Assembly (NCBI GenBank): GCA_043553855.1
Contig: CP121336.1
Coordinates: 3,720,001-3,784,000 of the forward strand
DNA: 64,000 nt
Source of the DNA: JAUIAS01 sp030425395
GTDB lineage: Bacteria; Pseudomonadota; Alphaproteobacteria; Rhodobacterales; Rhodobacteraceae
Direction: 5' to 3'
Each line of letters starts with the position of its first letter. Position 1 is the stretch's first letter. Below are positions 52,785-62,444 of this stretch, piece by piece. A model generated the notes under the pieces. It searched no databases and was not told the DNA's origin. It was given only the letters and a program-made list of their open reading frames with translations. Made by a program: the position numbers and the translations under genes.

Positions 52785-53693
52785 TCAGGCGCGCGGGCGG
52801 CGCGTTTCGGTCCAGATATTGAGGTAATTGCCGCCAAAGATGACGACGGCACCCACAAACACCCAGATATCCAGAGCTTCCTGATAAAACAGCATCCCCA
52901 CCACCGCGATGGTGGGCAAGCGGATGAAATCAAACGGAACAACCACGGTCGCGGGCGCAATGGCCAACGCGTTGGTGACGCAGAAATGCGCCAGAAGCCC
53001 CGCGCATCCCACCAGCACCAGCCACGGCAGGGTGGCCGCATCGGGCAGGGCGATGTGCCCGTCATACCCCGCCGTCACCAACCCCAGGACCACCTGAATC
53101 AACGTCATCCAGAACAGAATACAGGCAATGGTTTCGGTGCGGGTCAGGCGTTTGGTGGTGATCATGGTCAGCGCAAAAAACACCGCCGCCGAGGCCGCCG
53201 CGACAACACCCGCATTGATCGTCTCGGGATCGGGGCGCGCCACGATCATGATCCCGGCAAACCCCAGCGCCGCCGCCAAAGCGCGCATTGACGTCAACCG
53301 CTCTCCAAGGATCAGCGGCGACAGGACCACCACCCACAAGGGCGACGTGAACTCCAGTGCAAACACCTGCGCCAGGGGGATCACGGTCACCGCGTAAAAC
53401 CACAGGTTCTGTCCGGTGAAATGCGCCAGATTGCGCCCCAGCTGCAACGCCGGCGACCGCCGCGTCACCTGCCCCCAACGCCCCGTCAGGGTAATCACCG
53501 CCACCACGACGATCAGCCCGAAAAGCGACCTGTACATCATGATTTCAAAGGTATCGTGCACGTCCTTCACCTCGCGGCCCGCCACGGCCATCGAGGAGAA
53601 AGACGCAATCGCCCCGGTCATCCAGAGCGCGGCCTTGAATATGGGGTTCAGTGCCGGAACTGCGGGCACCGCATCAGGCAGAGGATCGGACAT
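52785..53693 (-). CDS. EamA (DMT) family transporter, second
   Basis: A 302-residue EamA protein with ten predicted helices. The first repeat has AAVAGREV-type turn GREVKDVHDTFEIMMYRSLFG (quoted in part: YRSLFG) and the second ends in VGAVVIFGGNYLNIW. ATG 53693 (MSDPLPDAVP) is preferred to an upstream start at 53720. It differs enough from the downstream neighbour to be a separate subfamily rather than a recent duplicate. Promoter candidates are in the 250-base region to its right, next to decayed sequence. Confidence 0.83.
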   Translation of the reverse strand: MSDPLPDAVPAVPALNPIFKAALWMTGAIASFSSMAVAGREVKDVHDTFEIMMYRSLFGLIVVVAVITLTGRWGQVTRRSPALQLGRNLAHFTGQNLWFYAVTVIPLAQVFALEFTSPLWVVVLSPLILGERLTSMRALAAALGFAGIMIVARPDPETINAGVVAAASAAVFFALTMITTKRLTRTETIACILFWMTLIQVVLGLVTAGYDGHIALPDAATLPWLVLVGCAGLLAHFCVTNALAIAPATVVVPFDFIRLPTIAVVGMLFYQEALDIWVFVGAVVIFGGNYLNIWTETRRPRA

Positions 53694-54406
53694 CGGGCAA
53701 CTCACACTAGCTTCGCGCAACCGAACCCGCGATGCGCGGCCACGTCAAGGGGCACAGCCCTGCTGCTTCTTTCTCGTTCCAAATACCCTTGCGTCACATC
53801 GGCCAAACAGCACACCGCCCGATGCGATGCGGGGGCATTCCCACTCGATTTTCACTGATCTTCCAATAAGTGGATATTGATAGACAAATATTTCTCCATC
53901 TTTTGAAATCATTGGATTTTCCGTCTCATTTCGGCGCACCCTAGGTTCGGGAACTATCGGTAAGCAACACGAGTCATTGAGTCGCGGGACTGAAGTGTAG
54001 GATGAACGGAAGCTGCCAACGAAATAATTGGCAGAAGGACAAGCTGGGCAACGGAAGACGATACGCGAACTGAAATGAGACGGTCATTCAGCCAAATTGA
54101 TCGTCACCTTCCGATGCCAAAAAGGGAAAGAGTGCCCACCCTGAGCCACACGTCCCGGACGCATCAGATCAGTGGCACAGACCCCTCGCGCCGGTGTTCG
54201 GCGAGAATTCGGGTAATCGCAGCTTGGTCGGATTTGGGTGAAGTGGCGGTGAAGGCAATTTCGCCCGAACCTGGATCGAAGAACCGGTCGCCCCGCCCGG
54301 GTTGGCAATAGTCGTCGCGTTTTGGGGCGGCCCGGGCGAGGATGTCGATTTGGCGATCGTTCTAGCCAAAGAGGCGATATACCCGAACAATAGGGCGCAC
54401 TAGAAC
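53694..54406. other. Degraded region with no intact gene
   Basis: About 700 bases with no recognisable whole gene. A 64-codon leftward frame (53745-53939) has no motif. Near 54164-54359 a minus-strand frame without a start codon reads like coding sequence (for example CQPGRGDRFFDPGSGE), preceded by a stop, and ends in TGA; it looks like the 3' end of an unidentified gene. It joins the broken DUF1003 gene near 54407. Confidence 0.5.
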
Positions 54407-54706
54407 GCGAAAATGTGTGGCGGTGGCTCATCATGATGAACGGGGCCTGAAGGGCCGCAAGACTGGACAGGACGAGATTCAGCAAAATGAAAGGGTAGGG
54501 ATCGAATGACCGCACCATTATCCCGATTGCATTGACAGTGATCCAGGTGACCAGGATTGCGGTGAATGAAATGATGAATGGCCAACTGCCGCCAAACGTG
54601 GCGACGTGATCGGCCATGCGTTCCCCGAATGACGTTGAGTCCTCAATCGCATAGGACAGGTTCTGCGAAACCAATTGGCCAGACTGATGGCTTTCGATAA
54701 CCTGGC
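54407..54706 (-). pseudogene. DUF1003 membrane protein gene, truncated at both ends
   Basis: The minus-strand frame leaving the IS element reads through a central DUF1003 core: FGERMADHVATFGGSWPFI, then two hydrophobic helices, then RSFDPYPFILLNLVLSSLAALQAP (part quoted: FDPYPFILLNL) and IMMSHRH. Normal family members have about 60 more residues before this core and about 50 after it (a coiled-coil tail). Here the 5' part is replaced by the IS element at 54706, and after IMMSHRH the frame no longer resembles the family. It is a remnant, not a working gene. Confidence 0.8.
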
Positions 54707-54779
54707 GTGTTGATTGTCACCGAGAACTGACCCGGTATTTTCACCAAGATTTGACCCACCCTCAGTTATGCGCCTTGGT

Positions 54780-55571
54780 CTATGACGCGGTCAATGTTTT
54801 GGTCTCCTTTGCTGTTTTCTTTGCAGCCTCTGAGCTGGCCTTGAAGCGATAGCTGTCGTTGCCTGTTTCGAGGATGTGGCAGCGGTGGGTTAGCCGATCC
54901 AAGAGAGCCGTGGTCATCTTTGCATCCCCAAAGACCTGTGCCCACTCTGAGAAGCTGAGGTTGGTGGTGATGATCACGCTGGTGCGCTCGTAAAGCTTAC
55001 TGAGCAGGTGGAAGAGTAGCGCCCCGCCAGATGAACTGAACGGCAGGTAGCCAAGCTCGTCCAAGATGACCAAGTCGACTTTGGTCAGCATCTCAGCCAG
55101 TTTCCCAGCCTTTCCAAGCGCTTTCTCTTGTTCCAGCGCATTGACCAATTCCACGGTCGAGAAGAAGCGGACCTTGCGTCTGTGGTGCTCGATAGCTTGT
55201 ACCCCGATTGCGGTGGCCGTGTGGCTTTTGCCCGTCCCTGGACCGCCGATTAGGACCACGTTCTCGGCAGCCTCGATAAACTCGCATCGATGCAGCTGTC
55301 TGACTGTTGCCTCGTTGATCTCACTGGACGCAAAGTCAAAGCCGGTGAGGTCTTTGTATGCGGGGAAACGGGCGACCTTCGTGTGGTAGGCAATGGACCG
55401 CACTTCGCGTTCCGCAATCTCGGCCTTGAGGAGCTGTGACAACATTGGTGTGGCGGCCTCGAATGCTGGCGCGCCTTGGGCGACCAAATCTTCGACCGCA
55501 TTTGCCATGCCGTAGAGCTTGAGACTGCGCAGCATGATCACAATGGAGGCGCCTGCTGGATCATGACGCAT
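54780..55571 (-). CDS. istB: IS21 helper ATPase IstB
   Basis: A 263-residue AAA+ helper of transposition. Walker A is VLIGGPGTGKSHTATAIG (residues 106-123), followed by FFSTVELVNALEQEK, the Walker B VDLVILDELGYLPF and the family's SVIITTNLSFSEWAQVF. IstB pairs with IstA to choose the target and build the strand-transfer complex. Its start codon overlaps the end of istA by 11 bases, the usual coupling in IS21 elements. The gene is intact. Confidence 0.95.
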   Translation of the reverse strand: MRHDPAGASIVIMLRSLKLYGMANAVEDLVAQGAPAFEAATPMLSQLLKAEIAEREVRSIAYHTKVARFPAYKDLTGFDFASSEINEATVRQLHRCEFIEAAENVVLIGGPGTGKSHTATAIGVQAIEHHRRKVRFFSTVELVNALEQEKALGKAGKLAEMLTKVDLVILDELGYLPFSSSGGALLFHLLSKLYERTSVIITTNLSFSEWAQVFGDAKMTTALLDRLTHRCHILETGNDSYRFKASSEAAKKTAKETKTLTAS

Positions 55572-57090
55572 GGCGCTTCTCCCCGGTCTGTCTCAACCCA
55601 TCATAGCGATCGACGTTGGCCTCTGGCGTTGTCTGCAATGCCAGTGCGTCCGGCGGGTCGACCTCGGGATGATCTGTTGGTCTGCGATCAATCAATCGAT
55701 GCAGCAGGTTCAGGATATGCGTCTTGGTGGGCACGCCTGCGTCCAGAGCCAGTTCTACTGCGCACAGGACGTCTTCTTCGTTATGCTGAAGAACCAGTGA
55801 CAGGATGTCGACCATCTCCCGGTCGCCACCTTCCTTGCGCAGCATATGATCCTGAAGCCGACGGAAGGCATCCGGCATCTCGGTGAACGGTGCGCCGTTA
55901 CGAAGCGCGCCCGGTTTGCGTTGGATAACAGCGAGATAGTGACGCCAGTCATAGATAACCTTGCCGGGTTTGCGATGAGACCGGTCAATAATCCGCACAT
56001 GTTCGCAGACCGTTTGCCCTTCAGCGACGACGACCAGCCGATCAGGGTAGACATGCAGACTGACACGACGATTTGCAAAGCTGGCAGGCACGCTGTAGCG
56101 ATTGCGTTCGAAGGTGATCAGGCAGGTTGGTGATACGCGTTTGCTATGTTCGATGAACCCGTCGAAGGCGGGCGGCAGCGCCATCAGCATGGGCTTCTCG
56201 GCTTCCCACACGTCAGCAATAGATCCTGGCAATGCCTTGTGCGCTGTCTCTTGCCAAAGAGCGATACAGCGATCTTCGAGCCACTGGTTCAGTTCTTCCA
56301 GATCAGAAAAGACCGGCATGACCTGCCACATGCGGTGGCGCGCGTCCTGTACGTTCTTCTCAACCTGGCCTTTCTCCCAGCCCGCAGCGGGATTGCAGAA
56401 CTCAGGCTCAAAAACATAGTGGCTGGCCATAGCCTTGAAGCGTGCATTGACGTCGCGCTGCTTGCCTTTGCCAACCTGGTCTACGGCCGTCTTCATGTTA
56501 TCGTAAATGCCCCGGCCGGGAACGCCACCAAACACCCTGAACGCATGCCAATGGGCGTCGAACAGCATCTCATGCGTTTGCAGTGGGTACGCCCGCACCA
56601 AGAATGCCCGGCTGTGGGACAGCTTGATATGCGCCACCTGCAGTTTGACCCGCTCGCCTGCGATGTTGGCCCAATCCTCGCTCCAATCGAACTGGAAAGC
56701 TTCACCCGGCTGGAACACCAAAGGCACATAGGTCCCGCGACCCGTCGTCTGTTCCGCACGATGCCGATCTTCACGCCATGCCCGGGCAAAAGCTGCAACG
56801 CGTTCATAGGAGCCATCATATCCCAGCTTCACCAGATCCGCGTGCATCTGCTTCACGGTACGCCGCTCCTTGCGCGACTTGCGGGTCTGGACGAGAAGCC
56901 AAGCGGACAATCGATCCGCGTAAGGATCCAGCTTGCTTGGACGTTTTGGCGTCTTGAAACGCGGCTCCACCGCGCTTTCGCGCAGATACTTCTTGATGGT
57001 GTTGCGAGACAGACCCGTCCGTCGGGCAATCTCTCTGATTGGCATTTTATCACGCAATGCCCAGCGTCGAATGACACTCAAAAATCCCAT
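55561..57090 (-). CDS. istA: IS21 transposase IstA
   Basis: A 509-residue DDE transposase. The N-terminal helix-turn-helix is MPIREIARRTGLSRNTIKKYLR (residues 16-37, quoted in part: REIARRTGLSRNTIKKY). The catalytic Asp-Asp-Glu residues fall in FQFDWSEDW, RGIYDNMKTAVD and EKGQVEKNV. ATG 57090, with GGAG 8 bases ahead, is chosen over an upstream start at 57150. The reading frame is complete, so the element may be active. Its 3' end overlaps istB. Confidence 0.93.
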   Translation of the reverse strand: MGFLSVIRRWALRDKMPIREIARRTGLSRNTIKKYLRESAVEPRFKTPKRPSKLDPYADRLSAWLLVQTRKSRKERRTVKQMHADLVKLGYDGSYERVAAFARAWREDRHRAEQTTGRGTYVPLVFQPGEAFQFDWSEDWANIAGERVKLQVAHIKLSHSRAFLVRAYPLQTHEMLFDAHWHAFRVFGGVPGRGIYDNMKTAVDQVGKGKQRDVNARFKAMASHYVFEPEFCNPAAGWEKGQVEKNVQDARHRMWQVMPVFSDLEELNQWLEDRCIALWQETAHKALPGSIADVWEAEKPMLMALPPAFDGFIEHSKRVSPTCLITFERNRYSVPASFANRRVSLHVYPDRLVVVAEGQTVCEHVRIIDRSHRKPGKVIYDWRHYLAVIQRKPGALRNGAPFTEMPDAFRRLQDHMLRKEGGDREMVDILSLVLQHNEEDVLCAVELALDAGVPTKTHILNLLHRLIDRRPTDHPEVDPPDALALQTTPEANVDRYDGLRQTGEKRHAS

Positions 57091-57187
57091 GTCGATCACT
57101 CCAAATCTCCCCAACCAAAAACGTCGGGGAAGTGTGTTCACATGGGTCAATTCTCAGTGACAATTTATGGGCATACCGGGTCAGTTC

Positions 57188-57793
57188 TCAGTGACAATCA
57201 ACACCAAGCGACAGCGCGCGCTCGTAGCTTTCGGTTGCCTGAGCTTGGGTAACGAGGGCGACATCCAGACCAGCCATGGCTTGCCGCACAATTGCATTTT
57301 GCGCGGCGGCGTCCACCTGCGCAAGGATCTGGTCTGCCACGACCTCATCACCTTCGGAAACGGCAATTGCTATCAGAGTGCCTGAAACAACGGGCCGGAT
57401 GTCGACGGAATTGACTGCAGCAATACGTCCGTTGACGGCGAGAAGGCGTGTGACGGGAGCCGCTCGGACCCTTTCGACCGCGACAACCGACGGCCCAGCC
57501 ATCCACAGTTGTGAATATGCGAGAGCCGCCAACAAAAGAGCCACAACGCTTGCACTGATCCAGAGCCAAACTTTGCGGTTCGGTGGAGCGACGGTCGCCG
57601 GATGACGGAGGGCAGGGACGGGGGCTGGACTCAAAGCGCGCAGATCGGTCGTGCCGTTCTCATTGGAAGTTTTATCAGTTTCCGTCAATGTAACTCCCTT
57701 TTCGAACTGAGTTTGAGACCGCTGATGCGACAGCCCCCGACCCGGTGTTCGCTCGGTCAGAATAGGCGGCCCGGACACCTTCGGTGCTGACAT
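57188..57793 (-). pseudogene. RND-type efflux adaptor (HlyD/MFP) gene, 3' end lost to the IS element
   Basis: The frame has a cytoplasmic N-terminal part, one transmembrane helix (KVWLWISASVVALLLAAL, about residues 72-89), then VVAVERVRAAPVTRLLAVNGRIAAV and PVVSGTLIAIAVSEGDEVVADQILA, the lipoyl-like half of a membrane fusion protein. It stops after VTQAQATESYERALSLGVD because the IS element follows at 57204; the rest (coiled coil, second lipoyl half, beta barrel) is missing. A TTG at 57688 with GGGAG is a plausible original start. The remaining product would not assemble a pump. Confidence 0.8.
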
Positions 57794-57898
57794 GGATCAG
57801 GGCGGGTGCCTCACTGACATGGCATCTTGAGCGGACAGAAGCGCCGGACGGTCGGATGGTCCGCGCACGGCATCTTAATCAGAATTAAGGGAGTCTGA

Positions 57899-58885
57899 AT
57901 GCCCAACGATCCATACGAAGCGCTTGGCTTGCCCAATTCGGCCACGGCAGACGAAATCAAGAAAGCATATCGCAAACTGGTGCGCACCAGCCATCCGGAT
58001 CTGCATCCCGACGACGCGGGCGCAGAAGCACGGTTCAAGGCCATTGCCGCTGCGTATGAAGTGTTGAAAGATCCCCAGACCCGTGCGCGCTTTGATGCGG
58101 GCGAGATTGACGGACTAGGGGCGGAACGCCCTCAGCGCCAGTATTACCGCGATTTCGCACATGCACCTGACAACGCTTACCAACAAGGTCATGGCTTCGG
58201 GGCAAACGCCGATCCCGCAGATATTTTTGCTGAGATTTTGCGGAATCGCGGGCGCGGCCATGGTGCCGACAACTTTGGCGCACGTGATTTTCAGGCCGCC
58301 GGTGCCGACGCGCGCTATACATTGGAAGTTCCTTTCCTTGATGCCGTTCGGGGCAGTGAAACGAAGATAACGCTGCCCGACGGCCAAAGCCTTGCGGTCA
58401 AGATTCCGCGCGGCACGGAAGATGGTCAGACCCTGCGACTGCGCGGCAAGGGCAGCCCCGGCTTTGGCGGCGGACCACCCGGTGATGCGTTGATCACAGT
58501 TCTTGTGCGACCCCATCCGGTGTTCCGCCGGGACGGCGACGACATCCTTCTGACTTTGCCGATCACGATAGACGAGGCTGTTCTGGGCGGCAAAGTCACC
58601 GCACCAACCATCGACGGACCGGTAGGTCTGACAGTGCCACCCGGTGCCAGCACCGGCAGGGTTCTGCGTTTGAAGGGCCGCGGCGTTGCGCGGACGGGGC
58701 GAAAGTTGAGCGGCGATCAGAAGGTCGAATTGAAGGTCGTTGTGCCGCCTGATCCCGATGAGAGCCTGCGCGAATTTCTGTCTGAATGGCGTCAAAATCA
58801 CGGGTTTGATCCGCGCATTGATCTGATGAAGAGGGCAGAGACACGACAGACCTTTTTTCAGAGGATGAAGTCGTCATTACGGTAA
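57899..58885 (+). CDS. DnaJ/CbpA-type co-chaperone
   Basis: A 328-residue J-domain protein of the CbpA type. The J domain (residues 4-67) has the HPD motif in SHPDLHP. There is a Gly/Phe/Asn linker (residues about 93-120), no zinc-finger, and the two beta-rich client domains with the C-terminal family blocks LDAVRGSETKITLPDG and PVGLTVPPGASTGRVLRLKGRG. It stimulates DnaK. AAGGGAG is 6 bases before ATG 57899. The C terminus (MKRAETRQTFFQRMKSSLR, quoted in part: RQTFFQRMK) overlaps the start region of the adjacent cbpM-like frame. Confidence 0.88.
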   Translation: MPNDPYEALGLPNSATADEIKKAYRKLVRTSHPDLHPDDAGAEARFKAIAAAYEVLKDPQTRARFDAGEIDGLGAERPQRQYYRDFAHAPDNAYQQGHGFGANADPADIFAEILRNRGRGHGADNFGARDFQAAGADARYTLEVPFLDAVRGSETKITLPDGQSLAVKIPRGTEDGQTLRLRGKGSPGFGGGPPGDALITVLVRPHPVFRRDGDDILLTLPITIDEAVLGGKVTAPTIDGPVGLTVPPGASTGRVLRLKGRGVARTGRKLSGDQKVELKVVVPPDPDESLREFLSEWRQNHGFDPRIDLMKRAETRQTFFQRMKSSLR

Positions 58886-58890
58886 CGCGA

Positions 58891-59172
58891 TTGACCCGCG
58901 GACAGCTTGTGCGCTTCGTTGAGGCCGATTTCATCAAACCGCAGCGCCAAAGCGGCGTATATGTTTTCCGTCCCATTGACATCGCGCGGTTGGAGCTCTT
59001 GTGCGACCTGTCTCAGGATCTCGATCTTGATGAAACAGCGCTTGGCATTGTGATTTCTCTCATCGATCAATTGCACGCCGCGCGACAGGATCTTGCGGCA
59101 ATCGCCCAGGTGATTGACGCCCTGCCCGTGGATCTGCGCAGCCGGATCGACACCGCGTTGAAGCAGGGCTGA
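58891..59172 (+). CDS. CbpM-like chaperone modulator (start uncertain)
   Basis: A MerR/CbpM-like helix-turn-helix protein: LTRGQLVRFVEADFIKPQ then VFRPIDIARLELLCDLSQDLDL and ISLIDQLHAARQDL. CbpM inhibits the J-domain partner encoded just upstream. From TTG 58891 it has 93 residues, but the frame is open back to 58822 and the upstream codons read LFSEDEVVITV, which fits the N-terminal helix of the family. No ATG, GTG or TTG lies in frame there. A run of six T (58853-58858) in the overlapping dnaJ end suggests that a one-base change or slippage is involved. Confidence 0.8.
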   Translation: MTRGQLVRFVEADFIKPQRQSGVYVFRPIDIARLELLCDLSQDLDLDETALGIVISLIDQLHAARQDLAAIAQVIDALPVDLRSRIDTALKQG

Positions 59173-59204
59173 AGCGATTGCGAAAGATCAACGAATGATT
59201 TCTG

Positions 59205-60116
59205 ATGCTCAATGATCGCTTAAAGATCGCTCTGCTGGGCCTTGCTTTGCTGGGCCTGATATCCGGTGCGGGCCTTTGGATGGCCGGTTTGCCGGAGTTT
59301 GCTGCCTTGGCTTGGTCGGCTGGTGTTGTGCCTGTTCTCGCCGCGCTTGTAATCGAGATTATCCGAAGTCTCGCTCAGGGGCGCGTCGGGCTCGACATCG
59401 TCGCTGCTTTGTCAATGTCCGGGGCGTTGGTTTTTGGCGAAGCGTTCGCGGCCGCAGTGGTCGCACTGATGTATTCAGGCGGCACGTTTCTGGAAAGCTT
59501 TGCCGAGGGTCGGGCCCGGCGCGAAATGCGCGCTCTTCTGTCCCGTGTCGCGCGGACGGCAACGCGGCATCAGGGTGGAAAGCTGGAAGAGGTCGCATTG
59601 GACGCCATCGTGCCGGGGGATCTGGTGTTGATTCGGCAAGGCGACGTTGCTCCGGTTGACGGCGCTTTGGAAAGTGCGCAGGCCATGGTGGATCAATCTG
59701 CCTTGACGGGCGAGGCGATGCCGGTTCGCCTGACCCGCGGTATGGACGTGATGAGTGGCCTCACCAATGCGGGCGAGGCTTTCGATTTGCGCGCAACCCG
59801 TGCGGCGTCGATGAGCAACTATGCCGGTATCGTGCGGCTTGTAGAGGCGGCACAGAAATCCCGCGCGCCCATGGCGCGTCTGGCAGATAGATACTCACTG
59901 CTCTTTTTGGGGGTGACAGTCGCGCTGGCGACCGGCGACAGGCACGCCGTTGCAGATGCGGTGACAGAGGGACTGGGCCTTGACGCTGTCCACGCGGATC
60001 TGACACCGGATCAAAAGGTGCTTTTGGTCCTATCCGAGCGCAAACACGGCCCGGTCATGATGGTGGGCGATGGTGCGAACACACGCCGTGTGATCCCGCC
60101 ACTTGATCCACGTTAG
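59205..60116 (+). pseudogene. Heavy-metal P-type ATPase gene with internal deletion
   Basis: The 303-codon frame encodes membrane helices and the actuator domain of a P1B-type ATPase (GLDIVAALSMSGAL, VALMYSGGTFLESFAEGRAR, IRQGDVAPVDG, SALTGEAMPV), then jumps at about residue 240 from RYSLLFLGVTVALA to TGDRHAVADAVTEG, which belongs to the distal nucleotide/phosphorylation region. The CPx metal-site helix, the phosphorylated DKTGT motif and the ATP-binding domain are missing. The end (MVGDGANTRRVIPP) also lacks the normal NDAPAL and final helices. It is in frame but cannot be catalytic. Confidence 0.85.
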
Positions 60117-60233
60117 CGACACCGCCTACGCCACATGGGATAGCTACTCGTGTGATCCGTATTCGTTCGCGCCACAGCAGCTATCGCGCATGCGCCATTT
60201 TTGAATACGGACAGTTGAACAGGAGTTAAAGAA

Positions 60234-60446
60234 ATGAAAACCAATGTGGGAACTGTGGACCGTTGGGTCCGGCTGGTTTTGGGTGCGGCACTCATCGCGG
60301 CGGCGCTTTTCAGTGGACTGACCATTTTTGACGGTGCCGTTATGACATACGGCGCGATCCTCGTAGGGGTGGTTCTTGCGGGAACAGGCCTGATGCGAAC
60401 TTGCCCGGCGTATTCAATTTTCGGTATTCGCACCTGCAAGGTGTGA
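60234..60446 (+). CDS. DUF2892 small membrane protein (YgaP-like transmembrane part)
   Basis: A 70-residue protein. N-terminal MKTNVGTVDRWVRLVLG, two hydrophobic helices (about residues 18-30 and 38-53), then the family ending TCPAYSIFGIRTC with two cysteines. This is the DUF2892 domain that also forms the membrane part of YgaP-type rhodaneses; alone it is of unknown function, often near sulfur or metal genes. AGGAG is 9 bases before ATG 60234. Complete. Confidence 0.85.
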   Translation: MKTNVGTVDRWVRLVLGAALIAAALFSGLTIFDGAVMTYGAILVGVVLAGTGLMRTCPAYSIFGIRTCKV

Positions 60447-60700
60447 ACCTTGTGGAACCCGACTTGGCACCTAAGCAATCGCTGGCTGGCGGAGCTTTTG
60501 ACTCAAGTGCCAATATCGACTGTCTGACGACAGCGCATTCAAAGTGTTGACGGTATCTCAGGTTTCGACAGATTTTTGAATCCCGCATACCGTCAGGTCT
60601 GGCGTCACAATATTCGACCGCCCACCGATAGGTTGCGAAGCATCACGCATGATGCATCGTTTAATATCAGCACCTTAGTTCGCGCCACAGAGGGAATTCG

Positions 60701-60716
60701 GCTACGCTGGCGTAGC
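60701..60716 (-). terminator. Short hairpin immediately after guaA
   Basis: GCTACGC-TG-GCGTAGC, a 7-base-pair stem directly beyond the guaA stop codon (60718-60720). No U tract follows on the minus strand, so it may protect the 3' end rather than act as a full intrinsic terminator. Confidence 0.35.
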
Positions 60717-60717
60717 A

Positions 60718-62283
<1,566 letters not shown>

Positions 62284-62444
62284 GGGTGCTGATTAGGGCG
62301 CAGCGCGCTTTGTGGCAAGCCGCATTCGCTACGGGGCCGGGCAATGTCGTTTTTGCCCCCAAGGCGACGCTACTGGTCAGCGCGGATGCCCATAGCTGCG
62401 GTATTCCAGCGCAACAGTCGGCGTTCCCACAGAAGGATTCGAAC

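Larger units (their letters stand above)
54707..57204 (-). mobile_element. IS21-family insertion sequence (istA-istB)
   Basis: Both ends share GTGTTGATTGTCAC (54707-54720, inverted at 57191-57204) and then continue with the same bases apart from one mismatch over about 32 bases. Each end also holds two 20-base IS21-type repeats ending TTGACCC or CTGACCC: 54714-54733, 54738-54757 at the left and 57144-57163, 57178-57197 at the right, inverted. The element carries istA and istB on the minus strand. No target duplication is visible: the left flank ends cctggc and the right flank begins caagcg. Confidence 0.88.

Noticed and set aside
53745..53939. 64-codon leftward frame
   Set aside because: No motif and it lies in a degraded region; may be noise.
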